Of a DNA stretch of 64,000 bases, positions 50,834-60,197 are shown piece after piece. This DNA comes from VGBO01 sp964453335 (lineage in GTDB: Bacteria; Actinomycetota; Acidimicrobiia; Acidimicrobiales; CAIXPF01), in the NCBI GenBank assembly GCA_964453335.1, contig CAYVOK010000001.1:207227-271226 (forward strand), written 5' to 3'. Below the pieces are notes generated by a model that saw nothing but the letters and a program-made list of their open reading frames with translations, did no database searches and was not told where the DNA came from. Made by a program: the position numbers and the translations under genes. Numbering within the stretch: position 1 is the stretch's first letter; each line of letters opens with the position of its first letter.

Positions 50834-51661
50834 TTAACGAGTAGCAAAATATACTGCTGCTGTTGCTGCTGCTCCTAATACTATCATGGTTAAAACAACA
50901 ACTGCTGCTACAAGAGCTGTTGTTGTTGCATTATTAGAGCTAGGTTGCGGATTTATATAAACAGGAGCTGGTACAGGTTGTTCATTTTGGCTTGCAACTC
51001 CTGTAAATGTTGTACTCATTGAAGTTCCTGTTACTGGCAATCCAATAGGAGCAACTGGAATTCTTTCTAGAACACACAAACCGTTGCAGTTTTTGTAGAA
51101 TTCCTTTACACGCCATTCTGGGTTTTCTTCTACAAATTCTTTAACAGCAGTCATAACACCTTGTTTATCTTGCAATTTTCCATATAGATGAAGAGCTTCG
51201 CCTGTTAGCTTATCAACTGGTACTGGTCCTTCATTTGTATTTCCATATGTTACAGCATTGGTAATAATAATAAACTTTCTTACTTTTCTTGCATGAAGCT
51301 CTAATTCCAACTTAACTTGCTTATAGCTATGAAGGGTATCTAGTAGAAGAAGATCTGTTGGCTCTAATTTATCTGTTGTCAAAACATTTTCTTCATAGAA
51401 ATTAAATTCTGTTCCTTGGCTAGATGCTGCATCATTAATTTTATTGGCTGGAACACCGTGCCTCATGTAGTGTATGACATCAAACGAGTTTAGCTTTTTG
51501 GGACCTGCGGCCAATAGAGCCCATGTGCTTACGACCCATCTAACACCTAGCTCTGTAACATGCTCGCATTTTTCTGCATATTTCTTGATAGTGTATAGGT
51601 GTTCTGAAAGATCACCCTTTGCATTTACCGCTTCGATTAGATACTTTTCTGACTGGTTCAT
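50834..51661 (-). CDS. Methyltransferase-fold protein with C-terminal membrane anchor
   Basis: 275 residues. TELGVRWVVSTWALLAAG sits where the SAM loop should be but lacks most glycines, and LLLLDTLHSYKQV matches the later strand with its acidic/His end. A Pro-rich linker (~205-240) leads to a hydrophobic helix (TTALVAAVVVLTMIVLGAA...) ending in a few residues. It may be a membrane-tethered, possibly inactive relative of the methyltransferase next door. Ribosome site AAGGTG. Confidence 0.65.
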   Translation of the reverse strand: MNQSEKYLIEAVNAKGDLSEHLYTIKKYAEKCEHVTELGVRWVVSTWALLAAGPKKLNSFDVIHYMRHGVPANKINDAASSQGTEFNFYEENVLTTDKLEPTDLLLLDTLHSYKQVKLELELHARKVRKFIIITNAVTYGNTNEGPVPVDKLTGEALHLYGKLQDKQGVMTAVKEFVEENPEWRVKEFYKNCNGLCVLERIPVAPIGLPVTGTSMSTTFTGVASQNEQPVPAPVYINPQPSSNNATTTALVAAVVVLTMIVLGAAATAAVYFATR

Positions 51662-51692
51662 TTTTCACCTTTCGTGTGTAGAAATAATATAG

Positions 51693-52424
51693 TTAAGATT
51701 TTGGTAGATACTCATAAAAATTGTATCTAAGTTTTGGTTCCAATAGAATTTTGCCTGTTTTTACATGTCCTTGTTCTATTTGCATTTGAACTATTTGTGC
51801 TGCCGAATCTGAAATGTTTTCATTTGTAGGACCCCATCCTGAACCGTGATATGATCCTGCTCCTCCCCAAACATAAATGTACCATCTATCTTTTATATCC
51901 ATATCTTGTTGGTAATGGCCAAGTTCTTTTCTAAACTTTTCCATAATAGAAATATCAATACTACATTGATCTGCTTCTGTGTAACCGCCGACTTTATTAA
52001 ATAATTCTCTTGTAAACATGTGAGTGGAGTGGAAAATATTTTGAGCCAAGATAATATCTTTTATTCCTCTTTCAAAAAATGCTTGAGGAGTATGAAAAAT
52101 TCCATTCTTCATATGTTCAAAACTATAAGACAATCTGTTCTTTAGAAATACATCATCATCTTCCCAACAAGCCAAAATATCATATTTACAAATTGATATA
52201 TTTTGATTAAATTTTTTACCTAAAGGTTTAATTCTTTCTCGGTTATTAATAATTCTTACTTCAGGATGGTCAAAAACAAGTTCTTGTTTATCGAAATCAT
52301 TTAGTATTACTAATTCTTTTGGACCGTCATAATCTTGTTCCAAGAAGCATTGAATTGAGTTTTCTAGTAAATGTGTTGGTCTTCCATACGTACTGCAATA
52401 ACAAGAAATTCCAGGTTTTGACAT
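51693..52424 (-). CDS. Family 2-like glycosyltransferase
   Basis: 243 residues with a GT-A fold: ISCYCSTYGRPTHLLENSI at the start, LVILNDF, and an EDDD metal-binding motif in LACWEDDDVFL. It should transfer a sugar from a nucleotide donor. It diverges from the second glycosyltransferase gene. Target unknown; candidate targets are phage fibres or host surface glycans. Confidence 0.8.
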   Translation of the reverse strand: MSKPGISCYCSTYGRPTHLLENSIQCFLEQDYDGPKELVILNDFDKQELVFDHPEVRIINNRERIKPLGKKFNQNISICKYDILACWEDDDVFLKNRLSYSFEHMKNGIFHTPQAFFERGIKDIILAQNIFHSTHMFTRELFNKVGGYTEADQCSIDISIMEKFRKELGHYQQDMDIKDRWYIYVWGGAGSYHGSGWGPTNENISDSAAQIVQMQIEQGHVKTGKILLEPKLRYNFYEYLPKS

Positions 52425-52481
52425 AATTATTTCCTTATTATATGAATTATCACTATAATGATTATAGTAAAGGAGAAAAAA

Positions 52482-53360
52482 ATGTCTAAATATAAACTAA
52501 CAATTGGTTGGGCTTGCCATGATGATATTGAGGGTGCTTTTTGGACAGCATCCTGCTTGAGACTATATCATATTGGAAATTCTAGAAGTTGTCCTGATGT
52601 GCAACTATTGATGGTAGATGATTTGCCCAAGAAAACTGAGTCCCTTGAAAATTTATGTGCCTTATCTGGAGCAAAGTATGTTCATGCTCCAAAAGAGAAG
52701 GGTCCAGCACACGCCAAGAATAGTGTATTTGAACATGCTGATGGCGAATATGTATTGTTGTTAGATAGCCATGTTATTCTTCAGAATGGTGCAATCGATT
52801 ACATTATGAATGGAATTAATGGAGGTTTTATTGGTAAGGATATGTGGTGTGGACCACTACTTAATGAAAATAAGGATGTTATTGCAACACATATGGACCC
52901 CAAGTGGCGTGGCGACTTCTTCGGTATTTGGAATACTAAGAATCCAGTTCCTGAAGTATCTGAAATACCTATGCATGGCACTGCTATGTTTTTGATGAAG
53001 AAGGAACATTGGCCAGGATTTAGTCCTAATTTCTCTGGATTTGCTGGAGAAGAAGGATATGTCCATGAGCTTGTTCGAAAGAATGGCGGCAGAGTCATGC
53101 TGCACAGAGCTTTAGGTTGGATTCACAGATTCTTGAGAAGCAAGCCTATCACTTATCGTTTAGACATCATCGATAAGATTTACAACTACATGATTGCATA
53201 TTTTGAAACTGGAAAGAATCCAGAAACTGTCGCAAATTGGTTTTTGAAAAGTCATCCAAAGGATTTTGTCGAAAGAGCTAGAGTTAGAGTACTAGAAGTT
53301 CATCCAGATGCTTTTGAAAAGTATAAGGATCTTACAGATGTTCCAGATGAAGCGAAATAA
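52482..53360 (+). CDS. Family 2/27-like glycosyltransferase
   Basis: 292 residues from ATG 52482, which has AAGGAG; the upstream in-frame start is not needed. GT-A features: LTIGWACHDDIEGAFW, VLLLDSHVILQ (the D-S-H metal site seen in GalNAc-transferase-type enzymes), PMHGTAMFLMKKEHW, and GFAGEEGYVHELVRKNGG. GalNAc-transferase-like enzymes attach sugars to Ser/Thr. A strong terminator follows. Confidence 0.8.
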   Translation: MSKYKLTIGWACHDDIEGAFWTASCLRLYHIGNSRSCPDVQLLMVDDLPKKTESLENLCALSGAKYVHAPKEKGPAHAKNSVFEHADGEYVLLLDSHVILQNGAIDYIMNGINGGFIGKDMWCGPLLNENKDVIATHMDPKWRGDFFGIWNTKNPVPEVSEIPMHGTAMFLMKKEHWPGFSPNFSGFAGEEGYVHELVRKNGGRVMLHRALGWIHRFLRSKPITYRLDIIDKIYNYMIAYFETGKNPETVANWFLKSHPKDFVERARVRVLEVHPDAFEKYKDLTDVPDEAK

Positions 53361-53363
53361 AAT

Positions 53364-53397
53364 AAAAAAAGCCCCGTGGTGACACGGGGCTTTTTTT
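53364..53397. terminator. Strong bidirectional terminator
   Basis: GCCCCGTG (53371-53378) pairs with CACGGGGC (53383-53390), flanked by seven A and seven T residues. It separates the plus-strand glycosyltransferase from the minus-strand fibre genes. Confidence 0.95.
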
Positions 53398-53423
53398 AGA
53401 ACAATTATTTTTATAAAATATTG

Positions 53424-54056
53424 CTATACAATCCAAACATCTAATGTTACTGGGAATGTTGCTCCTGCCGGTATTTCTATGCTAAAGAATGTTGGGTTGG
53501 TTGTTAATCCATTTTGTCCATCGCCAGCAATTATATTATTAAAGCCCATTTGGTTACAAGTACCGTTGTATCCTTTTCTTGTTACTGTGTTTGATGGATT
53601 ATCAATATAAAATGTTCTTGTTGTTGAATCAGATTGGAAGAATTGTGGAGTGGCAGCAGCAGACCAAGTAACTTGATATTTATTTGCAACGCCATAAGCT
53701 GGCCAAGCAACTCTGTTAGCACAAGTCGTCCCCCCTGTTAGTGCGCCAGCTCCACCACTTGGAGTTGTTGTTGTTGTTGTTGTAGGTGCCGGAGTAGTTG
53801 TTGTAACAGAAGTAATATATTTTACTGTACCTGTCAATTTGTTAGCGGCTATTGTTACATCTTGCGCAGCAACAACTTTTACCCAATCAGAGGAAGTCAA
53901 ATTGTAGTTTCTTATAACATTTGTTCCAGTGCTTGGAATGCTTTCATTAACACCAGTGCTTGTTATAAGGGTGCAAGGATAGCCAGTGTCATTATTAATT
54001 TTGACTTCTACTTGTCCATCGCAATCTATATCAGCGTAAATTGTTGGTTGTGCCAT
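53424..54056 (-). CDS. Fibre/virion protein with Thr/Pro linker, 210 aa
   Basis: An N-terminal beta domain (~1-82), then a linker with TTTTPAPTTTTTTTPSGG, and a C-terminal beta domain (~105-210) with a Cys pair. No family recognised. The linker matches those in the three neighbouring larger genes, placing it in the same fibre set. Ribosome site AGAGGA. Confidence 0.65.
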   Translation of the reverse strand: MAQPTIYADIDCDGQVEVKINNDTGYPCTLITSTGVNESIPSTGTNVIRNYNLTSSDWVKVVAAQDVTIAANKLTGTVKYITSVTTTTPAPTTTTTTTPSGGAGALTGGTTCANRVAWPAYGVANKYQVTWSAAATPQFFQSDSTTRTFYIDNPSNTVTRKGYNGTCNQMGFNNIIAGDGQNGLTTNPTFFSIEIPAGATFPVTLDVWIV

Positions 54057-54068
54057 TTTTTCCTCTTG

Positions 54069-57000
54069 TTATTCAAACCAAACTACATATGGGCCGGGTG
54101 CAATACTTGATGTTGTATAAGCAAGTCCTATTAACTGCTGAGGAATTGATTTTCCCGCACCTGTTAAATCACTATATTTAAGTCCCTGTCCACCAATTGG
54201 ATTGCTTGGAGTTGGGCATCCACCGGGATCATCTCCAATATATGTGCCTGTTCTTACTCCAGCAGCATCTGTGCCTTCATCGACAACATTATCGATATGT
54301 AGAAGTCTTCCTGAACTATCCAACTGGAACCAAACAAATGAGGATGGATCGCCAATATTTGCCGAGCTTAGTGTTACATTCATCTTAAATCCTGAACCAT
54401 ATCCAGTAGGTGTGGATGGAGCACAAGGATCGGTACTGAATCCAGACGGGGCAGCAGTTGTTGTAGTTGTAGTTGTTGTTGGCGCTGCAGTTGTGGTTGT
54501 TGTTGTAGTAGTTGTTGGCGCTGCAGTTGTGGTTGTTGTTCCAGTTACAGCGGTATTAGCATAAGAAATTCCATCATCTGGGCTTGCTAAAGGTGCATGT
54601 GTCATATCACTTGTGTTTCCGGTATTTACAACAATGCAGCTTGGAGCAGGAGTTGTAGTTGTGGTTGTAGTTGTAGTCGTAGTCGTAGGTGCAGGTGTTG
54701 TAGTAGTTGTAGTTGTAGGTGCTGGGGTAGTAGTGGTTGTAGTTGTAGGTGCTGGGGTAGTAGTGGTTGTAGTTGTAGGTGCTGGGGTAGNNNNNNNNNN
54801 NNNNNNNNNNNNNNNNNNNNNNNNNNNNNNNNNNNNNNNNNNNNNNNNNNNNNNNNNNNNNNNNNNNNNNNNNNNNNNNNNNNNNNNNNNTAGTAGTTGT
54901 AGTTGTAGGTGCGGGTGTAGTAGTTGTAGTTGTAGGTGCAGGTGTAGTAGTTGTGGTAGTTGTGGTAGTTGTGGTAGTTGTGGTAGTTGTGGTAGTTGTA
55001 GGTGCAGGTGTAGTAGTTGTAGTAGTTGTGGTAGTTGTAGGCGCAGGTGTAGTAGTTGTGGTAGTTGTAGGTGCAGGTGTAGTAGTTGTGGTAGTTGTAG
55101 TTGTAGTTGTAGTTGTAGGTGCTGGCGTAGTAGTAGTTGTGGTTGTAGCTGCTGGTTGTACTGTTACTGTATAAGGCTTTGAATCTGTAGCTGTAACAGT
55201 ATCTGTGGCTGTAATTGTAAAAGAAACAGCTCCTGCTGTTGTTGGGGTGCCACTTATAACGCCAGAAGCGCCTGTTAGGCTTAATCCTGCTGGTAAAGAT
55301 CCAACTGTAACAGAGAATGTCTTAGATCCAGTGCCACCTGTTGCAGAAACTGTTTGATTGTAAGCAGTTCCAACTACTGGATCAGGCAGACTTGCAGTAG
55401 TGATTGAAACAGGAGAATTTATAACAACTGTATAAGCTTGATTTCCTGTTGCTCCTACTGTATCTGTTGCGGTAATTGTGAAGTTATAAGTGGCAGCAGC
55501 AGTTGGTGTTCCTGTAATAGCTCCAGAAGCAGCGTTTAAGCTTAAACCTGTTGGTAGAGAACCAGCAGTAAGAGAGAATGTCTTAGCTCCCGTGCCGTTA
55601 GAAGCAGATACTGTTTCGCTATAAGCAACACCTTGTGTTGTATCTGGTAATGTTGCTGGAGATACTGTTATTGCAGAATTTATTGTTACCGTATAGGCTT
55701 GGCTTCCTGTTGCTCCTACTGTATCTGTTGCGGTAATTGTGAAGCTTGAAGCCCCTGTTGCAGTTGGAGTTCCGCTTATTACTCCGCTTGCAGCGTTTAA
55801 GCTTAAACCTGTTGGTAGAGAGCCAGAAGTTACGGAGAATGTTTTGGCTCCTGTTCCATTGGAAGCAGATACTGTTTCGCTGTAAGCTGTATTTATTGTT
55901 GTATCTGGCAAGGTTGCTGGAGATACTGTAATAGCCGAGTTTATTGTTACTGTGTAAGCTTGGCTTCCTGTTGCTCCTACTGTATCTGTTGCGGTAATTG
56001 TGAAGTTTGAAGTTCCTGTTGCGGTTGGAGTTCCACTTATTAAACCTGTTGCAGCGGTTAAGCTTAGACCTGTCGGCAAGGAACCAGCAGTCACAGAGAA
56101 GGTCTTAGCTCCAGTACCGTTTGAAGCAGATACTGTTTCGCTATAAGCTGTATTTATTGTTGTATCTGGCAAGGTTGCTGGAGATACTGTGATTGCAGCA
56201 TTTATTGTTACTGTGTAAGCTTGGCTTGCTGTTGCTCCGTTTGCGTCTGTAGCTGTAATTGTGAAATTTGAAGCGCCTGTTGCAGTCGGAGTTCCAGTAA
56301 TAGCTCCAGTAGCAGCATTTAAACTCAATCCTGTTGGTAAGGAGCCAGCGCTTACTGAATAAGTTATAGGAGCGGTTCCGCCTGTAGCTGTAACTGTTTC
56401 GCTATAAGATGTGTTTATTGTTGTATCTGGTAAAGTTGCTGGTGATATTGAAAGGCCGGGGTTCACAACTATTGAGTATGCTTGGCTTCCTGTCGCCCCT
56501 ACTGTATCTGTTGCGGTAATTGTGAAGTTATAAGTGGCAGCAGCAGTTGATGTGCCACTTATTACACCAGTAGCAGCATTTAAGCTTAAACCTGTTGGTA
56601 AAGACCCCGAAGTTACAGAATATGTTTTTGCGCCCGTTCCATTTGATGCTGTAACAGTTTCGTTATAAACAACACCTTGTGTTGTTGTTGGCAAGGAAGC
56701 AGGAGCCAATGTTATTGCAGGATTAATTGTTACTGTATAGGCTTGGCTTCCTGTTGCTCCTACTGTATCTGTTGCGGTAATTGTGAAGTTTGATGTGGCG
56801 GCACTTGTTGGGGTTCCGCTTATTACTCCGCTTGCAGAATTTAAGCTTAGACCTGTTGGCAAGGAACCCGAAGTTACGGAGAATGTCTTGGCTCCTGTAC
56901 CATTGGAAGCGGATACTGTTTCGCTATAAGCTGTATTTATTGTTGTATCTGGCAAGGTTGCTGGAGATACTGTGATTGCAGCATTTATTGTTACTGTGTA

Positions 57001-59097
57001 AGCTTGGCTTGCTGTTGCTCCGTTTGCGTCTGTAGCTGTAATTGTGAAATTTGAAGTAGCTGCTACTGTTGGTGTTCCACTTATTACACCTGTTGCAGCG
57101 TTTAGGCTTAGCCCTGTTGGCAAAGAACCAGCAGATACCGAATAGGTAATAGGAGCAGTTCCGCCACTTCCTGTTATTGTTTCGCTATAAGCTGTGTTGA
57201 TTGTTGTGTCTGGTAACGTTGCAGGAGATATTGATAGTGGAGCATTTACTAATATTGTATATGCTTGGCTTACAGTTGCGCCTACTGTGTCGGTGGCAGT
57301 TATTGTGAAGTTATAAGTAGCGGCGGCAGTTGTAGTTCCTGTTATTGCTCCACTTGAGGCATTCAGGCTTAATCCAGTTGGCAAAGAACCAGCGGTAACA
57401 GCATATGTTTTTGAGCCTGTTCCATTTGATGCAGTGACAGTTTGGTTGTAAGCAACACCTTGTGTTGTTGTTGGCAAGGAAGCAGGAGCCATAGTCATGG
57501 CTGCATTTATTGTTACTGTATAAGTTATTGTTGCTGTTGCTCCTACGGTATCTGTTGCTGTAATATCAAAGGTATAATTTCCAGCAGTAGTAGGAGTTCC
57601 ACTAATAACCCCAGTAGCAGCATTTAAGCTTAAACCTGTCGGCAAAGAGCCTGCAGATACTGCAAATGTCTTAGCTCCTGTGCCGTTTGAAGCTGTTACG
57701 GTTTGACTATATGCCACATTTTCTGTTGTTGCTGGTAAAGTAGCTGGGGTCAAAGTAATTGCAGCATTTATATTAACATTATAAATAGTGTTTCCAGTTG
57801 CGCCGACAGTATCGGTTGCTGTTATTGCAAAATTGTATAGCCCTGCAGTAATAGGAGTTCCTGTTATTGCTCCAGTAGCTGCATTCAAGCTGAGTCCTGT
57901 TGGCAAGGAGCCAAATGTGACTGCATATGTTTTTGCGCCTGTTCCACCAGTAGCTGTTACTGTTTGTGAGTATGGTATTGTAATTGTTGTGTCTGGTAGG
58001 CTTGCTGGAGTTACTGCTACTGGAGGATTTATAACAACAGAATATGCGTTGCTTCCAGTTGCACCAACAGTATCGGTTCCTGTAATTGTAAAATTGTATG
58101 TTCCGGCTACAGTAGCTGTTCCACTTATTACTCCTGTTGCAGCATTTAAGCTAAGTCCTGTTGGCAAAGAACCTGCAGAAACAGAGAATGTTATGGCCCC
58201 CGTTCCTCCTGTAGAAGAAACGGTTTGGTTATACAATTCGCCTTCTGTTGTAGGAGGAAGTGTAGCTGGCGAAATTGAAACTGGATTATTAATTACTACT
58301 GAGTAAGACCTGCTTCCTATATCACTGTTTCCATCAGAAGCTTGTATTGTGAAGTTATATGTGCCTGGAGTTGTTGGTGTTCCAGTAATAGCACCTGTCG
58401 TTGGATTTAAACTCAATCCTGTTGGCAAAGACCCAGCTATTATGCTATATGTATATGGTGCAAGACCGCCAGATGCTGTAACTGTTTGGTTATAAGCAAT
58501 AGACTGAGTTGTTGGTGGCAATGATGCTGGCGCAAAAGCAATTAATGGTTTTACTTTTATTCTATATGTCTTCGTTGCGCTATTGATGCCATCGCTTACT
58601 AAGATAGTAAACTCATAAGACCCAGAAGCAGTAGGTGTTCCACTTATAACTCCTGTTGGGGAAATACTCACACCAGGAGGAAAAGTTCCAGAGTCAAGAG
58701 AATAGGTATAAGGTGATTTGCCTCCAGTAGCTGACATAGCTACTGATAGCGGTGTGCCAACTTGCTGAACATTTATACTTGCAGGATCAACTTGAATTAA
58801 GCATTCGCAAGTACAATCATTTGTTGGAATACCATAATATCCAATAACAAGTTTTCTTTTTGTTTCTTCTACATCTGTAATATAAATTTTTTGAACTTCT
58901 AATGCTTCTTTGCCATACAAAGTGAAACAATCACCATGTCTTTTTTCATAAGGGACATATAAAAACCAAAATGTTGTTTGCTTTAGTAAATTTATTTCAA
59001 CATCATAATTCTTACCATTTACAGGAGGTTGCTTAATCAAATCCTGCATATTGATATTGTTTACAGAAAACGTTATTTGTGGATATTCTTGTGCCAT
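54069..59097 (-). CDS. Giant fibre/adhesin with 14 He_PIG repeats (interrupted by sequence gap)
   Basis: More than 1,670 residues once the pieces on either side of the N gap are joined. An N-terminal module (~1-95, shared with the 60118 gene) is followed by 14 tandem putative-Ig (He_PIG) repeats of 87 residues (GSLPTGLSLNAATGVISGTP core), a long Thr/Pro-rich linker carrying the gap, then CIVVNTGNTSDMTHAPLAS and a ~120-residue C-terminal domain with a further linker. ATG 59097 is chosen because a GATAAATA box lies at 59103-59110, within the codons of any earlier start. Likely host-binding fibre. Confidence 0.8.
54791..54890. other. Scaffold gap (100 N)
   Basis: Exactly 100 N bases inside a Thr-linker microsatellite. 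The two sides are in different frames as written; the true missing length must be a multiple of 3 to keep the fibre gene open. A peculiar Tyr/Asn-rich reading just past the gap is an artefact of this shift. Confidence 0.95.
55160..58800 (-). repeat. Tandem 261-bp repeats encoding He_PIG domains
   Basis: Fourteen 87-codon units. The inner ones (for example those covering PATLPDTTINTAYSETVSAS) are nearly identical in protein and DNA, so unit number could change by recombination. The outer units are more diverged. Confidence 0.85.
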
Positions 59098-59102
59098 AAT
59101 TT

Positions 59103-59110
59103 TATTTATC
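59103..59110 (-). promoter_or_regulatory. Late-promoter-like box GATAAATA, 5 bases from start
   Basis: Minus-strand GATAAATA ends 5 bases before ATG 59097. By T4 geometry the transcript would start at about the ATG. Confidence 0.55.
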
Positions 59111-59128
59111 GACAAGAAATTATTTTTA

Positions 59129-60118
59129 TTAAGTAATAATTCTTGAATCGACCCTTATATTCCATGTTCCTGTTGATATTGTGGCTCTCAGTTTGACATA
59201 GTTGCCCTGTATAATTACAGAAAATACAACTGGATCAGTATTGCCTTGTATGTCATTTGTAGATGTTTCTGTATAATCAACTACATTTGTTGATGCATCC
59301 CAAATTGCCATAATAGTGCCCATTCTCGCTGCACCACCAGGTCCAATTACAGCGTATTCATAAACAGCGCCATAACCAGAAATATCTGAATCTGCAGTCA
59401 AATTCCATACTCCCGGCCCATAAGGAGGAGGAGTTGTTGTTGTTGTAAATGGTGAAATTGTAGTAGTTGTAGTAGTTGTAGTAGTTGTAGTAGTTGTTGT
59501 GCTTGTTGTTGTTGTGGTTGAAGGAGCTATAGTTGTAGTAGTCGTTGTTGTGGTAGTTGTTGGTGAGCCTGTATTAATTGTTATTAAAAAAGGTTTTCTA
59601 TCTGTTTCTGGAGGTATGCTATCATCAATAACTTCTATTTCAAAATTAAAGTTGCCAATAGATGTAGGAACTCCCATCAATATTCCTGTATTAGGATTTA
59701 GGCTAAGTCCTGGTGGTAAAATTCCATTTGCTAAATTCCATAAATATGGTGTTTTACCACCAGCAGCTTGAAAAGTTGAAATATAAACATTATAAGTAGA
59801 ACCAGATCCAGGGTCTGTTGTTATTATCGTTAAAAATGGAGGAGGAGTTGTAGTTACCGCACCATAATAGAGAACTTTTAATATATCATCATCTATTTTT
59901 TGAATTATATAATTTTTGTATGTTTGTATTGCTTGGTCCCCATACAATGTAATTAAGTCGCCTTTTTTTACTGGATATGAAATATATGGAATCCAGTAAG
60001 ATGCAGAGTTTTGCTGCAGAATCAAATTCTCTCTATTCATATCTGGCATTGAATATGAGTCTATTTGCTTAATTTTTGGATCTACCAAAAATGTTATTTG
60101 TGGATACTGATCAGGCAT
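59129..60118 (-). CDS. Fibre protein with shared N-terminal module and one He_PIG domain
   Basis: 329 residues: an N-terminal module (~1-90: QYPQITFLVD, KKGDLITLYGDQAIQTYKNYI, VLYYG) that parallels the 59097 product; one He_PIG repeat (~105-185, ending VIDDSIPPETDRKPFLITI); a Thr/Pro/Ser linker (~188-232); and a C-terminal beta domain (~235-329). The shared N-terminus is probably the virion-attachment part and the rest the variable tip. Confidence 0.72.
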   Translation of the reverse strand: MPDQYPQITFLVDPKIKQIDSYSMPDMNRENLILQQNSASYWIPYISYPVKKGDLITLYGDQAIQTYKNYIIQKIDDDILKVLYYGAVTTTPPPFLTIITTDPGSGSTYNVYISTFQAAGGKTPYLWNLANGILPPGLSLNPNTGILMGVPTSIGNFNFEIEVIDDSIPPETDRKPFLITINTGSPTTTTTTTTTTIAPSTTTTTSTTTTTTTTTTTTTTISPFTTTTTPPPYGPGVWNLTADSDISGYGAVYEYAVIGPGGAARMGTIMAIWDASTNVVDYTETSTNDIQGNTDPVVFSVIIQGNYVKLRATISTGTWNIRVDSRIIT

Positions 60119-60124
60119 ACATAA

Positions 60125-60132
60125 TATTTATG
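60125..60132 (-). promoter_or_regulatory. Late-promoter-like box CATAAATA, 6 bases from start
   Basis: Minus-strand CATAAATA ends 6 bases before ATG 60118; no Shine-Dalgarno lies between. Confidence 0.55.
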
Positions 60133-60167
60133 CTGCGTAGTATAAATCCCTAATAATGGTTAGGAAA

Positions 60168-60193
60168 ATGCCACGAATATTAATTCGTGGCAT
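60168..60193 (-). terminator. Terminator hairpin after the RCC1 fibre gene
   Basis: ATGCCACGAAT (60168-60178) pairs with ATTCGTGGCAT (60183-60193), loop ATTA, followed by TTTTCC on the minus strand, 5 bases past the stop at 60198. Confidence 0.8.
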
Positions 60194-60197
60194 AATA

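Noticed and set aside
54069..54605. Separate 178-aa gene starting MTHAPLAS
   Set aside because: The frame is open upstream into the Thr linker, with no ribosome site at the ATG; it is the C-terminal part of the large fibre.
54607..54790. Tyr/Asn-rich protein end just beyond the N gap
   Set aside because: It is the Thr/Pro linker read one base out of frame because the gap is written as 100 N.
54202..55182. Val/Gly-rich and Cys/Ser-rich plus-strand frames opposite the fibre genes
   Set aside because: Antisense readings of Thr codon repeats; no ribosome sites or protein-like composition.
59097..59115. Upstream TTG start at 59115 for the giant fibre
   Set aside because: Its first codons are the GATAAATA promoter box itself; the ATG at 59097 fits the spacing seen at 60118.
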